62,259 nt of DNA, from positions 1 through 62,259 of the forward strand of contig JAQCJO010000005.1 of assembly GCA_027592925.1 (NCBI GenBank). Direction: 5' to 3'. This DNA is from Actinomycetota bacterium (lineage in GTDB: Bacteria > Actinomycetota > Acidimicrobiia > Acidimicrobiales > Ilumatobacteraceae). Made by a program: the position numbers and the translations under genes. This document shows positions 1 through 9,607 of this stretch, piece after piece (positions within the stretch are counted from its first letter, which is position 1; each line of letters opens with the position of its first letter). Below the pieces are notes generated by a model. It was not told where the DNA came from, ran no database searches, and saw nothing but the letters and a program-made list of their open reading frames with translations.

Positions 1-542
1 CCGCAGCAGTGATTGATGCCGATGGCCGTTATTTGGGCAAGTACCGTAAACAGCACATCCCGCAGGTGCCTGGATTCTGGGAAAAGTATTACTTCACACC
101 TGGCACCCATGGCTATCCAGTGTTTGATACCGCAGTGGGCAAAGTTGGCGTGTACATCTGTTACGACCGCCACTTCCCAGAAGGCTGGCGTGCACTCGGA
201 CTCAACGGTGCAGAGATCGTGTTCAACCCATCGGCAACAAGCCGTGGATTGTCTGAATACATTTGGCGCCTCGAGCAACCAGCTTCGGCTGTTGCAAACA
301 TGTATTACATCGGCGCGATCAACCGCGTTGGTATCGAGTCAGAGTATGGCACCGACGACTTCTACGGTCAGAGTTATTTCGTTGACCCAGAAGGCAAGTT
401 TGTTGGTGAAGTTGGCGACGCATTCAAGCACGAGCTCATCGTGCGCGATCTCGACATGGACAAGATCCGCATGGTGCGCGATCGTTGGCCGTTCTACCGC
501 GATCGTCGTCCAGACGCATACCACGAAATTTCAGAACGTTAA
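1..542 (+). CDS. Carbon-nitrogen hydrolase, beta-ureidopropionase-like (5' partial)
   Basis: The reading frame is open to the window edge, so the N-terminus, including the usual catalytic Glu, lies outside. The visible part carries the other two residues of the nitrilase-superfamily Glu-Lys-Cys triad: Lys in YRKQHIP and Cys in ICYDRHFPEG. A following NPSATS stretch matches the N-carbamoyl-beta-alanine amidohydrolase branch. Family knowledge: these enzymes hydrolyse N-carbamoyl-beta-alanine to beta-alanine, CO2 and ammonia. A dihydropyrimidinase begins 24 bases downstream, which makes the beta-ureidopropionase role more likely than nitrilase or N-carbamoylputrescine amidase. A GTG at position 9 is internal, not the start. 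Confidence 0.85.
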   Translation, partial: AAVIDADGRYLGKYRKQHIPQVPGFWEKYYFTPGTHGYPVFDTAVGKVGVYICYDRHFPEGWRALGLNGAEIVFNPSATSRGLSEYIWRLEQPASAVANMYYIGAINRVGIESEYGTDDFYGQSYFVDPEGKFVGEVGDAFKHELIVRDLDMDKIRMVRDRWPFYRDRRPDAYHEISER

Positions 543-566
543 ATAACTGCGAGTTACAAGGGGATA

Positions 567-1994
567 ATGATGGCACGCACACTTATCAAAAACGGAACAG
601 TTGTAAGCCCAACCGGTCGGCATGAAGTTGATGTGCTGATTGAAGGCGAAACAATTTTGGCGTTGCTCGAGCGTGGCAAGTCTGACTCGCTCAACATCAC
701 TGCAGACAAAGTGATTGACGCAACTGGCAAGTTTGTTGTGCCTGGTGGCATCGATGTGCACACTCACATGGAGTTGCCATTTGGTGGCACCAATGCAAGT
801 GACACATTTGAAACTGGTACCACTGCTGCGGCGTGGGGTGGCGTTACAACCATCGTTGACTTCGCAGTGCAGCGTTACGGAGAAAACGTGCAAGAGTCGC
901 TTGCTACGTGGCACAAAAAGGCCGCAGGCAATTGCTCGATCGACTACGCGTTTCACCAGATCATCGGTGGTATCGACGAGCAGGCATTGGCCGACATGGA
1001 TTACCTCGTAGAGAACGAGGGAATCACGTCATTCAAGCTGTTTATGGCTTACCCAGGCGTGTTTTATTCGGATGACGGACAAATCTTGCGCGCAATGCAG
1101 CAGGCCAGCAACAACGGTTCAACCATCATGATGCATGCCGAAAACGGCATCGCGATCGACGTGTTGGTGCAACAGCACATCGCACGTGGCGAAACCGATC
1201 CGAAATATCACAGCTACAGCCGACCGAGCTTGCTCGAAGGCGAAGCAACTAACCGCGCAATCGTGTTGTCAAAAGTTGCAGGCAACGTGCCGTTGTACAT
1301 CGTGCACATGTCGGCATCGGAAGCACTCAACGCATTGTCGGAAGCCCGTCACGAAGGTCTCAACGTGTTTGGCGAAACCTGCCCGCAATACCTCTATATG
1401 ACACTCGAAGATCACTTGGCTCAGCCGGGCTTCGAAGGTGCAAAGTATGTGTGCAGTCCACCACTTCGCAGCAAGCACGACAAGCACAATCACCACGCCG
1501 ACTTGTGGAAGGGATTGCGCATGAACGAGTTGGCAGTTGTGTCAACCGATCACTGTCCGTTCTGCATGAAGGATCAAAAAGAATTGGGCATCGGCAACTT
1601 CTCCAAGATTCCAAACGGCATGGGCTCAGTAGAGCACCGCATGGAACTTATTTATCAGGGAGTTGTGCAAGGCGAGATCACACTCGAGCGTTGGGTTGAA
1701 ACGTGCAGTACTTCACCAGCCCGCATGTTTGGCATGTATCCACAAAAGGGCATCATTGCTCCTGGATCAGATGCCGACATTTTGGTGTGGGATCCAAATG
1801 GCAAGACCAAGATTGGTGTGAACGACAAGCATCACATGAACATGGACCACTCATCGTGGGAAGGTTTCAAAGTGGACGGCAAAGTTGACACCGTGTTGTC
1901 GCGCGGCAAAGTCGTTGTCGAAAAAGACAAGTTCACAGGCACAAAGGGTCACGGAAAATACATTAAGCGTGGCCTTTGCCAATATCTCAACTAA
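567..1994 (+). CDS. hydA: Dihydropyrimidinase / D-hydantoinase
   Basis: Cytoplasmic amidohydrolase-superfamily enzyme of 475 residues, the usual family length, predicted to open the dihydropyrimidine or hydantoin ring. The binuclear metal site is intact: HTH at residues 65-67, the Lys expected to be carboxylated at 157 in SFKLFMAY, His190 in MMHAENG, His247 in IVHMSAS and Asp328 in STDHCPF. AAGGGG lies just before tandem ATG codons at 567 and 570, and the spacing fits either. It sits between the beta-ureidopropionase-like gene and a semialdehyde dehydrogenase, so reductive uracil/thymine catabolism is the most economical role. Hydantoin use cannot be excluded. Confidence 0.92.
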   Translation: MMARTLIKNGTVVSPTGRHEVDVLIEGETILALLERGKSDSLNITADKVIDATGKFVVPGGIDVHTHMELPFGGTNASDTFETGTTAAAWGGVTTIVDFAVQRYGENVQESLATWHKKAAGNCSIDYAFHQIIGGIDEQALADMDYLVENEGITSFKLFMAYPGVFYSDDGQILRAMQQASNNGSTIMMHAENGIAIDVLVQQHIARGETDPKYHSYSRPSLLEGEATNRAIVLSKVAGNVPLYIVHMSASEALNALSEARHEGLNVFGETCPQYLYMTLEDHLAQPGFEGAKYVCSPPLRSKHDKHNHHADLWKGLRMNELAVVSTDHCPFCMKDQKELGIGNFSKIPNGMGSVEHRMELIYQGVVQGEITLERWVETCSTSPARMFGMYPQKGIIAPGSDADILVWDPNGKTKIGVNDKHHMNMDHSSWEGFKVDGKVDTVLSRGKVVVEKDKFTGTKGHGKYIKRGLCQYLN

Positions 1995-2028
1995 ATTCAA
2001 TCCCCTCAACATCACATCAGGAGAAGTT

Positions 2029-3513
2029 ATGCAACGCATTAGTCATTGGGTCAACAACAAAGTTGTAGTTGGTACGTCGGGTCGTACCGGCAAAGTATTC
2101 AACCCAGCAACGGGTGAGCAACAAGCCGAGGTTGATCTTGCGAGCACTGCAGAAGTTGACGCAGTCATTGCAAAATCCAAAGCTGCTTTTCCTGAGTGGC
2201 GCGCAACAGGCATGTCGCGTCGTGCAGAGATCATGTTTCGCACACGCGAGTTGCTGGATGCCAACCGCAAAGAACTCGCCACATTTTTGACACTTGAGCA
2301 TGGCAAGGTGCCAAGCGATGCACTTGGCGAAATTGCGCGCGGTATCGAAAATATCGAGTTTGCATGCGGTATTCCAGCATTAATGAAGGGTGGCTACTCA
2401 GAGCAGGCCGCCGGTGGGGTTGATGTGTATTCAATCCGTCAGCCGCTTGGCGTTGTTGCTGGCATTACGCCGTTTAACTTTCCTGCAATGGTGCCAATGT
2501 GGATGTTTGCAAACGCAATCATGTGCGGCAACACATTTATCTTGAAGCCAAGCGAAAAGGATCCATCGGCATCAATGTTTATTGCCGATTTGTTGCGTCA
2601 AGCTGGTTTACCAGACGGCGTTTTCAACGTCTTGCATGGTGACAAAGAAGCAGTAGATCGCTTGCTCGTGCACCCAGACATTCAGTCAATTTCGTTTGTT
2701 GGTTCAACTCCAATCGCAAAATATGTATACGAGACCGGCACAAAAAACGGCAAGCGTGTTCAAGCACTCGGTGGCGCAAAGAACCACATGCTCGTGTTGC
2801 CAGACGCCGACCTCGACATGGCGGCCGATGCTGCAGTGAGTGCTGCTTATGGCTCAGCAGGCGAGCGTTGCATGGCCATTTCGGTTGTGCTTGCAGTCGA
2901 CACCATTGCTGATGCATTGATTGAAAAACTCAAGACGCGTGTTCCAAACATCAAGGTTGGTCCTGGCACCGATCCATCTGCAGAGATGGGCCCATTGATC
3001 AGCCGCGAGCACCGCGACAAAGTGGCAAGTTACATCAACAATGCTGCAGGCGAAGGCGCAACTGTCGTGATCAACGGCACCGACAAAGCCAAAGAAGCAG
3101 GATTCTTCTTGAACCCAAGCCTCATTGACAACGTCAAGCCAGGCATGAAGTGTTACGACGAAGAAATCTTCGGACCAGTACTCACCGTGATGCGCGTCAA
3201 GAGTTATGCAGAAGGTTTGCAGACCATCAATGACAACGAATTTGGTAACGGCACAGCAATCTTCACCCGCGATGGTGGCGTTGCTCGTCAGTTTCAATAC
3301 GACGTACAGGTCGGCATGGTTGGCATCAACGTGCCGATCCCTGTTCCTGTGAGCTACTACTCATTCGGTGGCTGGAAGGCTTCGCTGTTTGGCGACCAAC
3401 ACATGTATGGTCCGGAGGGCATCAACTTCCTTACGCGCGGCAAGGTCGTCACATCACGTTGGCCAGACCCGCGCACATCAGCAGTTGACTTGGGTTTTCC
3501 AACCAATCGCTAA
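2029..3513 (+). CDS. mmsA: Methylmalonate/malonate-semialdehyde dehydrogenase (CoA-acylating)
   Basis: Aldehyde dehydrogenase of 494 residues. The catalytic Cys is near residue 281 in GERCMAIS, the context typical of the MmsA branch, and the GITPFNFPAMVPMWMF stretch is also typical. The ATG at 2029 is preceded by AGGAGAAG. An open frame continues upstream into hydA but has no such signal, so I reject the longer start. Family knowledge: MmsA converts malonate or methylmalonate semialdehyde to acetyl- or propionyl-CoA, the last step of beta-alanine and 3-aminoisobutyrate breakdown from uracil and thymine. That fits the two upstream genes. A transaminase step is not in the window. Confidence 0.9.
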   Translation: MQRISHWVNNKVVVGTSGRTGKVFNPATGEQQAEVDLASTAEVDAVIAKSKAAFPEWRATGMSRRAEIMFRTRELLDANRKELATFLTLEHGKVPSDALGEIARGIENIEFACGIPALMKGGYSEQAAGGVDVYSIRQPLGVVAGITPFNFPAMVPMWMFANAIMCGNTFILKPSEKDPSASMFIADLLRQAGLPDGVFNVLHGDKEAVDRLLVHPDIQSISFVGSTPIAKYVYETGTKNGKRVQALGGAKNHMLVLPDADLDMAADAAVSAAYGSAGERCMAISVVLAVDTIADALIEKLKTRVPNIKVGPGTDPSAEMGPLISREHRDKVASYINNAAGEGATVVINGTDKAKEAGFFLNPSLIDNVKPGMKCYDEEIFGPVLTVMRVKSYAEGLQTINDNEFGNGTAIFTRDGGVARQFQYDVQVGMVGINVPIPVPVSYYSFGGWKASLFGDQHMYGPEGINFLTRGKVVTSRWPDPRTSAVDLGFPTNR

Positions 3514-3543
3514 AAGTTTTTCGTTTTCAACAAGGGGAGAGTT

Positions 3544-4560
3544 ATGGACATAGGTGTAGTACTACAAACGACCCCACCATCGGCGCGCGTGATCGACCTT
3601 GCAAAGAAGGCCGACATGTATGGCTTTTCGCACGTCTGGACTTTTGATAGTCACATTTTGTGGCAAGAGCCGTACGTGATCTATAGCCAGATCTTGGCCC
3701 AAACACGCAACGTGATTGTTGGACCCATGGTCACCAACCCGGCAACGCGCGACTGGACAGTTACCGCCAGCACATATGCAACTCTTAATGAGATGTTTGG
3801 TAACCGCACGGTGTGCGGCATCGGCCGTGGCGACTCTGCTGTGCGCGTTACAAACGGCAAGCCAACAAATCTTGCAACATTGCGCGAGAGCATTCATGTC
3901 ATTCGCGAACTTGGCAACGGCCGAGCAGTTGACTACAACGGCTCGAGCATTCGTTTTCCATGGGCTTCGAAGAGTGAGCTTGAAGTATGGATTGCCGCGT
4001 ACGGACCAAAGGCCCTTGCGCTCACGGGCGAAGTTGGTGACGGCTTTATCTTGCAGCTCGCCGACGCCGACATTGCGCAGTGGACAATCAAGGCTGTGCA
4101 CGAAGCCGCCGAGCGTGTAGGTCGCGATCCAAAGAGTGTCACTATTTGTGTTGCTGCGCCCGCGTATGTGGGCAACGACATCACACACATGCGCGATCAG
4201 TGCCGTTGGTTTGGTGGCATGGTGGGCAATCACGTTGCCGACATCGTCGAGCGTTATGGCGACGACTCTTCAGTGCCAAAAGCACTGACCGATTACATCA
4301 AGGGTCGAAAGGGTTATGACTACAACGAACACGGGCGTGCAGGCAACAGCCACACCACATTTGTGCCAGACGAGATCATCGATCGCTTTTGCATTTTGGG
4401 TGACACCAACGAGCACATTCGTCGGTTGACAGAACTCAAAGAACTTGGTGTCGATCAGTTTGCTGTGTATTTGCAGCACGATGGCAAAGAGTCAACGCTC
4501 GAAGCGTATGGTGAGACGATTTTGCCGGCGATACAGGAGATGAGCAAAGCCAAGCAATGA
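3544..4560 (+). CDS. LLM-class flavin/F420-dependent oxidoreductase
   Basis: A luciferase-like TIM-barrel oxidoreductase of 338 residues with the family signatures HVWTFDSHI near the N-terminus, GIGRGDSA around residue 97, and a C-terminal LTELKELGVDQFAVY helix-strand. AAGGGGAG precedes the ATG. The stop overlaps the start of the next permease gene by ATGA, so it belongs to the same operon. Members of this group use F420 or FMN and occur beside hydantoinase-type genes. The substrate cannot be read from sequence. A role in oxidising or reducing an imported pyrimidine-like compound is inference from context. Confidence 0.8.
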   Translation: MDIGVVLQTTPPSARVIDLAKKADMYGFSHVWTFDSHILWQEPYVIYSQILAQTRNVIVGPMVTNPATRDWTVTASTYATLNEMFGNRTVCGIGRGDSAVRVTNGKPTNLATLRESIHVIRELGNGRAVDYNGSSIRFPWASKSELEVWIAAYGPKALALTGEVGDGFILQLADADIAQWTIKAVHEAAERVGRDPKSVTICVAAPAYVGNDITHMRDQCRWFGGMVGNHVADIVERYGDDSSVPKALTDYIKGRKGYDYNEHGRAGNSHTTFVPDEIIDRFCILGDTNEHIRRLTELKELGVDQFAVYLQHDGKESTLEAYGETILPAIQEMSKAKQ

Positions 4561-5438
4561 ATCGTTTTGCACGACGTGCCGCATATCGGACAAGCATGTT
4601 TGTGCTGTCGATAGTGCTCGTTGTTGCGTTGTGGGAAATGTACAAAGTTGTGGGCCCACAAGATGGCGGAAAGTTGTTTGGCGCAGGCGTGCTACCTCGT
4701 TCGAATGACACGGCAATGCCGCACGTCTGGACAATGCTCAGCCGTTATGGCCGACCAGAAGTGCGCGGATCTGACAAACGCGTGTGGGTAGTAGTGCTCG
4801 AGGGTGCGTGGTTTTCGTTTCGCTTATCAATCGTTGGTTTTTTGCTCGGCTCTTCGATTGGTGTTGGTCTTTCAATATTGATGTCGCGTTTCCGAATCGT
4901 CGAACGCGGATTGTTGCCATATCTCGTTGTATCGCAAACAGTTCCATTGATTGCACTTGCTCCGCTCGTTGCGCTGTGGGGAGGCAAGCTCAGTATTTTT
5001 GGTATTGAATGGCCGCGTTGGTTTTCAGCAGCAGTGCTTGGCGCGTTTTTGTCGTTCTTCCCGATTACGGTTGGCACGCTTCGTGGACTTGCAAGCGCAC
5101 CAGCAGCGGCTGTTGAACTCATGGAGAGCTATGCGGCGTCGTGGAAGCAGATTTTGCTCAAGCTTCGTTTCCCATCAGCAATTCCATACATGATTCCAGC
5201 GTTCAAACTCGGTGCATCTGGCTCAGTAGTCGGTGTAGTCGTTGCCGAGATTTCGACCGGTCTCAAAGGTGGCATTGGGCGACTCATTATTGAGTATGCG
5301 CGTGAAGCAACAGCCGACCCAGCCAAGGTATTTACCGCAGTGTTTGGCGCTGCGGCACTTGGGCTCACGATGGCTGGAGTAATTGCTATATCAGATGTGT
5401 ATTTGATGCGTAATCGACCGAAGGAGACCACCTCATGA
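4557..5438 (+). CDS. ABC transporter permease (first of two)
   Basis: Integral membrane permease of 293 residues of the SsuC/TauC/ThiX type with about six hydrophobic segments. The cytoplasmic EAA loop is recognisable as ELMESYAASWKQILLKLRF, which contacts the ATPase. The start overlaps the LLM oxidoreductase stop by 4 bases (ATGA), and its own stop overlaps the ATPase start in the same way, indicating translational coupling. The N-terminal region before the first conserved segment is longer than in the partner permease at 6250. Together they should form the heterodimeric channel of the importer. Confidence 0.88.
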   Translation: MNRFARRAAYRTSMFVLSIVLVVALWEMYKVVGPQDGGKLFGAGVLPRSNDTAMPHVWTMLSRYGRPEVRGSDKRVWVVVLEGAWFSFRLSIVGFLLGSSIGVGLSILMSRFRIVERGLLPYLVVSQTVPLIALAPLVALWGGKLSIFGIEWPRWFSAAVLGAFLSFFPITVGTLRGLASAPAAAVELMESYAASWKQILLKLRFPSAIPYMIPAFKLGASGSVVGVVVAEISTGLKGGIGRLIIEYAREATADPAKVFTAVFGAAALGLTMAGVIAISDVYLMRNRPKETTS

Positions 5439-6247
5439 GCGCGGTTCAAGTAACAGGAGTAAGCAAGATTTTTAACCAAGGCACACCGAAGCAGGTGGAC
5501 GCTTTGATTGATGTCAATCTGACTGTCGAGCCAGGTGAGTTTGTTTCACTGATTGGTCCATCTGGTTGTGGCAAGAGCACGCTGTTGCGATTGATCGCCA
5601 ACTTGCTCGAACCAACAACGGGTTCGGTCACAGTAAATAGCAAGTCGGCTTCACAGTCGCGTCTCGATCAGGACTACGGCATGGCTTTTCAGCAAGCAGG
5701 TTTGTTTGACTGGCGCACCGTTGCGAAGAACATTGAGTTGCCACTTGAACTCAAGGGCTGGGACAAAGACAAGCGTGCAGCACGAGCACAAGAGATGTTG
5801 GAGCTCGTGAAGTTGCCAGAGTTTGCCGAGTTGTATCCATGGCAGTTGTCGGGTGGCATGCAGCAGCGCATTGCAATTGCTCGCGCGCTTGCAGCACACC
5901 CACCACTGTTGTTGATGGACGAACCGTTTGGTGCACTCGACGAAATGACACGCGAATACATGCAAGGTGAGTTGTTGCGCATCTGTGCCGAGACATCCAC
6001 GACGGTTGTGTTTGTGACGCACTCGATTCCTGAAGCCGTGTATTTGTCGAATCGCGTTGTTGTGATGTCGCCGCGTCCAGGACGTATCACCGACTTGATC
6101 AGTGTCAACCTTGGTGCGAAGCGCAACGAAGACACACGGGCCGCTGCAGATTTTTTTACTGGAATCACCGCAGTGCGTGAAGCACTTCGCGGCACGCATG
6201 CCGATCATGCAAATGCCGGTGCAGTTCGTGGAGTAGAAGATCGCTGA
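5435..6247 (+). CDS. ABC transporter ATP-binding protein
   Basis: Nucleotide-binding subunit of 270 residues with every core motif: Walker A GPSGCGKST (residues 41-49), Q-loop AFQQAGLF, signature LSGGMQQR, Walker B LLLMDEPFGALDE and switch His in VTHSIPEA. It is the nitrate/sulfonate/taurine/pyrimidine-type importer ATPase. The ATGA overlap with the upstream permease and the 2-base gap to the second permease place it mid-operon. It powers uptake of the ligand bound by the lipoprotein at 7066. Confidence 0.92.
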   Translation: MSAVQVTGVSKIFNQGTPKQVDALIDVNLTVEPGEFVSLIGPSGCGKSTLLRLIANLLEPTTGSVTVNSKSASQSRLDQDYGMAFQQAGLFDWRTVAKNIELPLELKGWDKDKRAARAQEMLELVKLPEFAELYPWQLSGGMQQRIAIARALAAHPPLLLMDEPFGALDEMTREYMQGELLRICAETSTTVVFVTHSIPEAVYLSNRVVVMSPRPGRITDLISVNLGAKRNEDTRAAADFFTGITAVREALRGTHADHANAGAVRGVEDR

Positions 6248-6249
6248 TC

Positions 6250-7035
6250 ATGTGGTCCCTGTCTCGCATCCGACGAATTTTGCCGCCGCTTGTTTTTGGC
6301 GTGTCATTTTTGTTGTTATGGGAAGGTGTCGTCAAGGGGTTTGATCTGAAGCCGTATTTTCTTGCAGCACCATCAAAGATTTTTGAGCAGTTCTTTAAAA
6401 ACTTTGCTCGCATTTGGGAAGCATCTTCGGTGTCTGGAACTAATGCGTTGATCGGTCTGATTGCCGGGACGGTGTTTGGGGTTGTGATGAGTTTTGCACT
6501 CAGCAGATATCGCTTCCTAGGAGAGTTGGTCACGCCACTTGCAATTGCTCTGAATGCAATTCCAAGTTTCGTCTTGGTAGCAGTGCTCAACAACATGTAT
6601 TCGATCACCAGCGAAATTCCACGACGCATCATGGTTTCGCTCGTTGTGTATTTCATCGTGCTCGTCAATGTGGCCAAAGGGCTCACTCAGGTGCAGTCGA
6701 CACATGTCGAATTGATGAAGTCGTATGCGGCCAGCGACTTTGCAATTTTGCGAAAAGTTCGGGTACCAAATGCGGTTCCTTACCTCTTCACGGCACTCAA
6801 AATTGCGGCCCCAGTTTCGGTCATTACGTCCTTCGTTTCTGAGTATTTTGGGGGCTCCCAAAACGGTCTCGGAAGCCGAATTACAAGCAATATCGCAAAT
6901 TCCAAGAACGCCGCAGCCTGGGCCTACGTGCTCGGCGCATGCCTACTTGGATTAACCTTCTACGCTGTATCCATAGTGCTGGAAAGCGCTGCCTCTCGGG
7001 GTGGCGCAGCAAGTAAAACCAACAACAACAAGTAG
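6250..7035 (+). CDS. ABC transporter permease (second of two)
   Basis: Permease of 261 residues with multiple hydrophobic segments and an EAA loop (HVELMKSYAASDFAILRKV) clearly similar to that of the permease at 4557, so the two are paralogues. It begins 2 bases after the ATPase stop. The C-terminal end (SRGGAASKTNNNK) is hydrophilic and variable. Confidence 0.88.
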   Translation: MWSLSRIRRILPPLVFGVSFLLLWEGVVKGFDLKPYFLAAPSKIFEQFFKNFARIWEASSVSGTNALIGLIAGTVFGVVMSFALSRYRFLGELVTPLAIALNAIPSFVLVAVLNNMYSITSEIPRRIMVSLVVYFIVLVNVAKGLTQVQSTHVELMKSYAASDFAILRKVRVPNAVPYLFTALKIAAPVSVITSFVSEYFGGSQNGLGSRITSNIANSKNAAAWAYVLGACLLGLTFYAVSIVLESAASRGGAASKTNNNK

Positions 7036-7065
7036 AGAGCTTCGGTTCTCGGGGGAGTACCAAAC

Positions 7066-8229
7066 ATGAAGAAGTCAAGCATCAAGCTCGCAGTTGCGGG
7101 TCTCGCTGCTCTGTCTTTGGTCGTCGCATCATGCGGTGGCTCAAGCAGTTCAACAGACACCACGGCAGCAGCCGCAGCAACAACAGATGAGTGCGTCACA
7201 CCAACACCTGTCAAGTTGCAGTTGCAGTGGTTCACACAGGCTCAGTTCGCTGGCTATTACGCAGCACTTGAGAATGGCTATTACACAGACATGTGTCTCG
7301 ATGTAACCATCCTTGAAGGTGCAGTAGACATCACACCACAGACTGTTCTCGCCAACGGCGAAGCAGACTTCGCAATCTCTTGGGTCTCAAAGGCTCTTGC
7401 ATCCCGCGAAGGCGGAGCAAACATCGTGGACATCGCACAGGTGTTCCAACGTTCAGGCACATTGCAGGTTTCGTTCAAGGATGCAGGAATTGCAACTTCG
7501 GCAGACTTTAAGGGCAAGAAGATTGGTAACTGGGGCTACGGCAACGAGTTCGAAATCTTCGCAGCACTTACCAAGGCCGGTCTTGATCCAGCAGCAGACG
7601 TAACACTCGTGCAGCAGCAGTTCGACATGTCGGGCTTGCTTGCAGGAGACATTGACGCTGCAGAAGCAATGACCTACAACGAGTACGCACAGGTATTAGA
7701 GACAATGAACCCAGCAACAGGCGCTTTGTACACAGCAGATGACTTGAACGTCGTCTCGTACGAAGATGAAGGTGTTGGTATGTTGCAGGACGCAATTTGG
7801 GCCGACGGTAGCCGTTTGGCTGACGCCGAATACAACGCAACAGCAGTCAAGTTTGTTGCTGCATCATTGATGGGCTGGGCATTCTGTCGCGATGACGCAC
7901 AGGCTTGCACAGACATCGTTGTCGGTAAAGGTTCAAAGCTCGGCGCAACTCACCAGTTGTGGCAGATGAATGAAGTCAACAAGTTGATCTGGCCAGCAGC
8001 TGCTGGTGTAGGCATGATCGACGAGGCAGCATGGACACGCACCGTGGATCTTTCGCAAAACGCGAAGAACCTCGAAGGTGGCACCGTGTTGACCGAGGCT
8101 CCAGATGCAGAGGCATACACGAATGAATTCGTGACTGCAGCTCATGCATTGCTCACCGAAAAGGGAATTGACATCAATGGTGCATCATTTGCACCAATCG
8201 ACGTCACCCTCACCGAAGGTGGCAACTGA
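7066..8229 (+). CDS. Substrate-binding lipoprotein, NMT1/THI5-SsuA-like
   Basis: Exported binding protein of 387 residues. A basic N-terminus and hydrophobic stretch lead to a lipobox ending at Cys23 (VVASC), followed by a Ser/Thr/Ala linker, so it should be anchored outside the membrane. The LQLQWFTQAQFAGYYAAL stretch is characteristic of the NMT1/THI5-like family that binds pyrimidine precursors, riboflavin or similar heterocycles. GGGGGAG precedes the ATG. It is the last gene before a strong terminator. Uptake of uracil, thymine, hydantoin or a degradation intermediate is inferred from the catabolic genes in the same operon. Confidence 0.88.
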   Translation: MKKSSIKLAVAGLAALSLVVASCGGSSSSTDTTAAAAATTDECVTPTPVKLQLQWFTQAQFAGYYAALENGYYTDMCLDVTILEGAVDITPQTVLANGEADFAISWVSKALASREGGANIVDIAQVFQRSGTLQVSFKDAGIATSADFKGKKIGNWGYGNEFEIFAALTKAGLDPAADVTLVQQQFDMSGLLAGDIDAAEAMTYNEYAQVLETMNPATGALYTADDLNVVSYEDEGVGMLQDAIWADGSRLADAEYNATAVKFVAASLMGWAFCRDDAQACTDIVVGKGSKLGATHQLWQMNEVNKLIWPAAAGVGMIDEAAWTRTVDLSQNAKNLEGGTVLTEAPDAEAYTNEFVTAAHALLTEKGIDINGASFAPIDVTLTEGGN

Positions 8230-8244
8230 GTTCAGTCAGAAGTA

Positions 8245-8280
8245 AAAAAGGGCGGGTCGCTTCGGTGGCCCGCCCTTTTT
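8245..8280 (+). terminator. Rho-independent terminator with UUCG tetraloop
   Basis: An 11-bp stem (GGGCGGGTCGC paired with GTGGCCCGCCC, including two G-U pairs) closes a C(UUCG)G tetraloop and is followed by TTTTT. The A-tract on the left makes it usable in both directions, suiting its place between the operon end at 8229 and the convergent small gene ending at 8296. It is the only strong intrinsic terminator I found in the window. Confidence 0.88.
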
Positions 8281-8295
8281 GTATGTAGCGATCGT

Positions 8296-8460
8296 TTATT
8301 TGAGTGAAGTAACGACCAGTCCGCACACGATCGCGAAGATCTCAATCCAATGCAGACGCTTGATGCGATCAAACCGGTTGTCGATACGTTGCATAAAAAC
8401 ACGCAAGTCGCCACGATCGGCCAGTTCGTCCCATTTGCGTTCCACTTCGGTATCCGCCAT
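8296..8460 (-). CDS. Small single-pass membrane protein, unknown
   Basis: Protein of 54 residues. An AGGAG sits 7 bases before the chosen ATG at 8460, whereas a longer start at 8496 has no comparable signal. The N-terminal half is charged and helical (TEVERKWDELADRGDLRVFM). The C-terminus is one hydrophobic segment (WIEIFAIVCGLVVTSL) ending almost at the last residue, suggesting a tail-anchored topology. No family recognised. It runs convergent to the ABC operon and shares its terminator. Confidence 0.55.
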   Translation of the reverse strand: MADTEVERKWDELADRGDLRVFMQRIDNRFDRIKRLHWIEIFAIVCGLVVTSLK

Positions 8461-8570
8461 GGCTGCTCCTGTATTTGTTTGGGTCATGCCACCCATGTGT
8501 ACGGGAGGTTGGCCAAAGTGTCACACAGGCCATGCTCTGGCTGTCAAGCACTCAAAGGTGCTGTTGAGAC

Positions 8571-9575
8571 CTATTTGGTTGTATCTGATGAGTACGCGCT
8601 CAGGCGATCGTGCCTGTGGTGCGTCTCGATGTAGCGAATCGTGCCAGAGCGGCTGCGCATCACGAGGCTGTGGCTGCGTGCGCCATAAGCGTCGTATCGA
8701 ACGCCGCGTAGCAACTCGCCGTCGGTGAGGCCAGTTGCTGCAAAGAATGCATCATCGCCACTCACTAAGTCATTAATGGCGAGAACTTTGTCGAGGTCGT
8801 AGCCAAGCGCAATTGCGGCTTTTCTTTCTTCGTCATTTCGCGGATGCAAACGACCAAGTATTTGGCCACCCATTGCTTTGAGCGCTGCGGCAGCAACAAC
8901 ACCTTCTGGAGTGCCGCCAATGCCCATCAGCACATCAACACCAACTTCGCTTGAAGCCGCTGCAATCGCTGCAAAAATATCGCCGTCGGTGATCAGACGA
9001 ATGCGCGCGCCTGTCGAGCGAACTTCGGCGATCAAATCATTGTGGCGATCGCGCTCCAAAATCATCACAGTCAGTTCGCTCAGCGATTTTTTCATCGCTT
9101 TGGCAACTTCCTTGAGATTCTTTGTGGGCGAAACATTGAGGTCGATTGCATTTGCGGCTTCAGGGCCAACCGCGATCTTTTCCATGTACACACATGGGCC
9201 AGGATTAAACATGGCGCCGCGTTCGGCAACTGCGATTACCGAGATGGCATTGCCGCGACCCATGGCGGTGAGCGTTGTGCCGTCGATCGGGTCGACTGCA
9301 ACGTCGGCGAGTGGTTTTGAACCATTACCGACGCGCTCACCGTTGTAGAGCATTGGGGCTTCGTCTTTTTCGCCTTCACCAATAACAACGATGCCGTCCA
9401 TGCTGACGGTGTCGAGCACATTGCGCATTGCATCTACTGCTGCACCATCGGCGCCTTTTTTGTCGCCACGTCCTACCCAGCTTGCTGCGGCGAGTGCTGC
9501 AGACTCGGTGACTCGAACCAATTCCATCGCAAGGTTGCGATCTGGACGTTCCTTGGCTGGCATGAGATCCCACAT
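8571..9575 (-). CDS. glpX: Class II fructose-1,6-bisphosphatase
   Basis: Gluconeogenic phosphatase of about 334 residues. The metal-binding motifs are [15 protein letters not shown] near residues 67-81 and VDPIDGTT at 94-101, both diagnostic of the GlpX class. The open frame extends a further 110 codons upstream, but that part is low-quality sequence antisense to the gene at 9621, so I start at 9575 ([14 protein letters not shown]). The ATG at 9563 is an alternative. It is divergent from the gene at 9621 with about 45 bases between them. Confidence 0.9.
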   Translation of the reverse strand: MWDLMPAKERPDRNLAMELVRVTESAALAAASWVGRGDKKGADGAAVDAMRNVLDTVSMDGIVVIGEGEKDEAPMLYNGERVGNGSKPLADVAVDPIDGTTLTAMGRGNAISVIAVAERGAMFNPGPCVYMEKIAVGPEAANAIDLNVSPTKNLKEVAKAMKKSLSELTVMILERDRHNDLIAEVRSTGARIRLITDGDIFAAIAAASSEVGVDVLMGIGGTPEGVVAAAALKAMGGQILGRLHPRNDEERKAAIALGYDLDKVLAINDLVSGDDAFFAATGLTDGELLRGVRYDAYGARSHSLVMRSRSGTIRYIETHHRHDRLSAYSSDTTK

Positions 9576-9607
9576 TAGTCGCAAGTCGTATCTGGACTCA
9601 AAACAAG

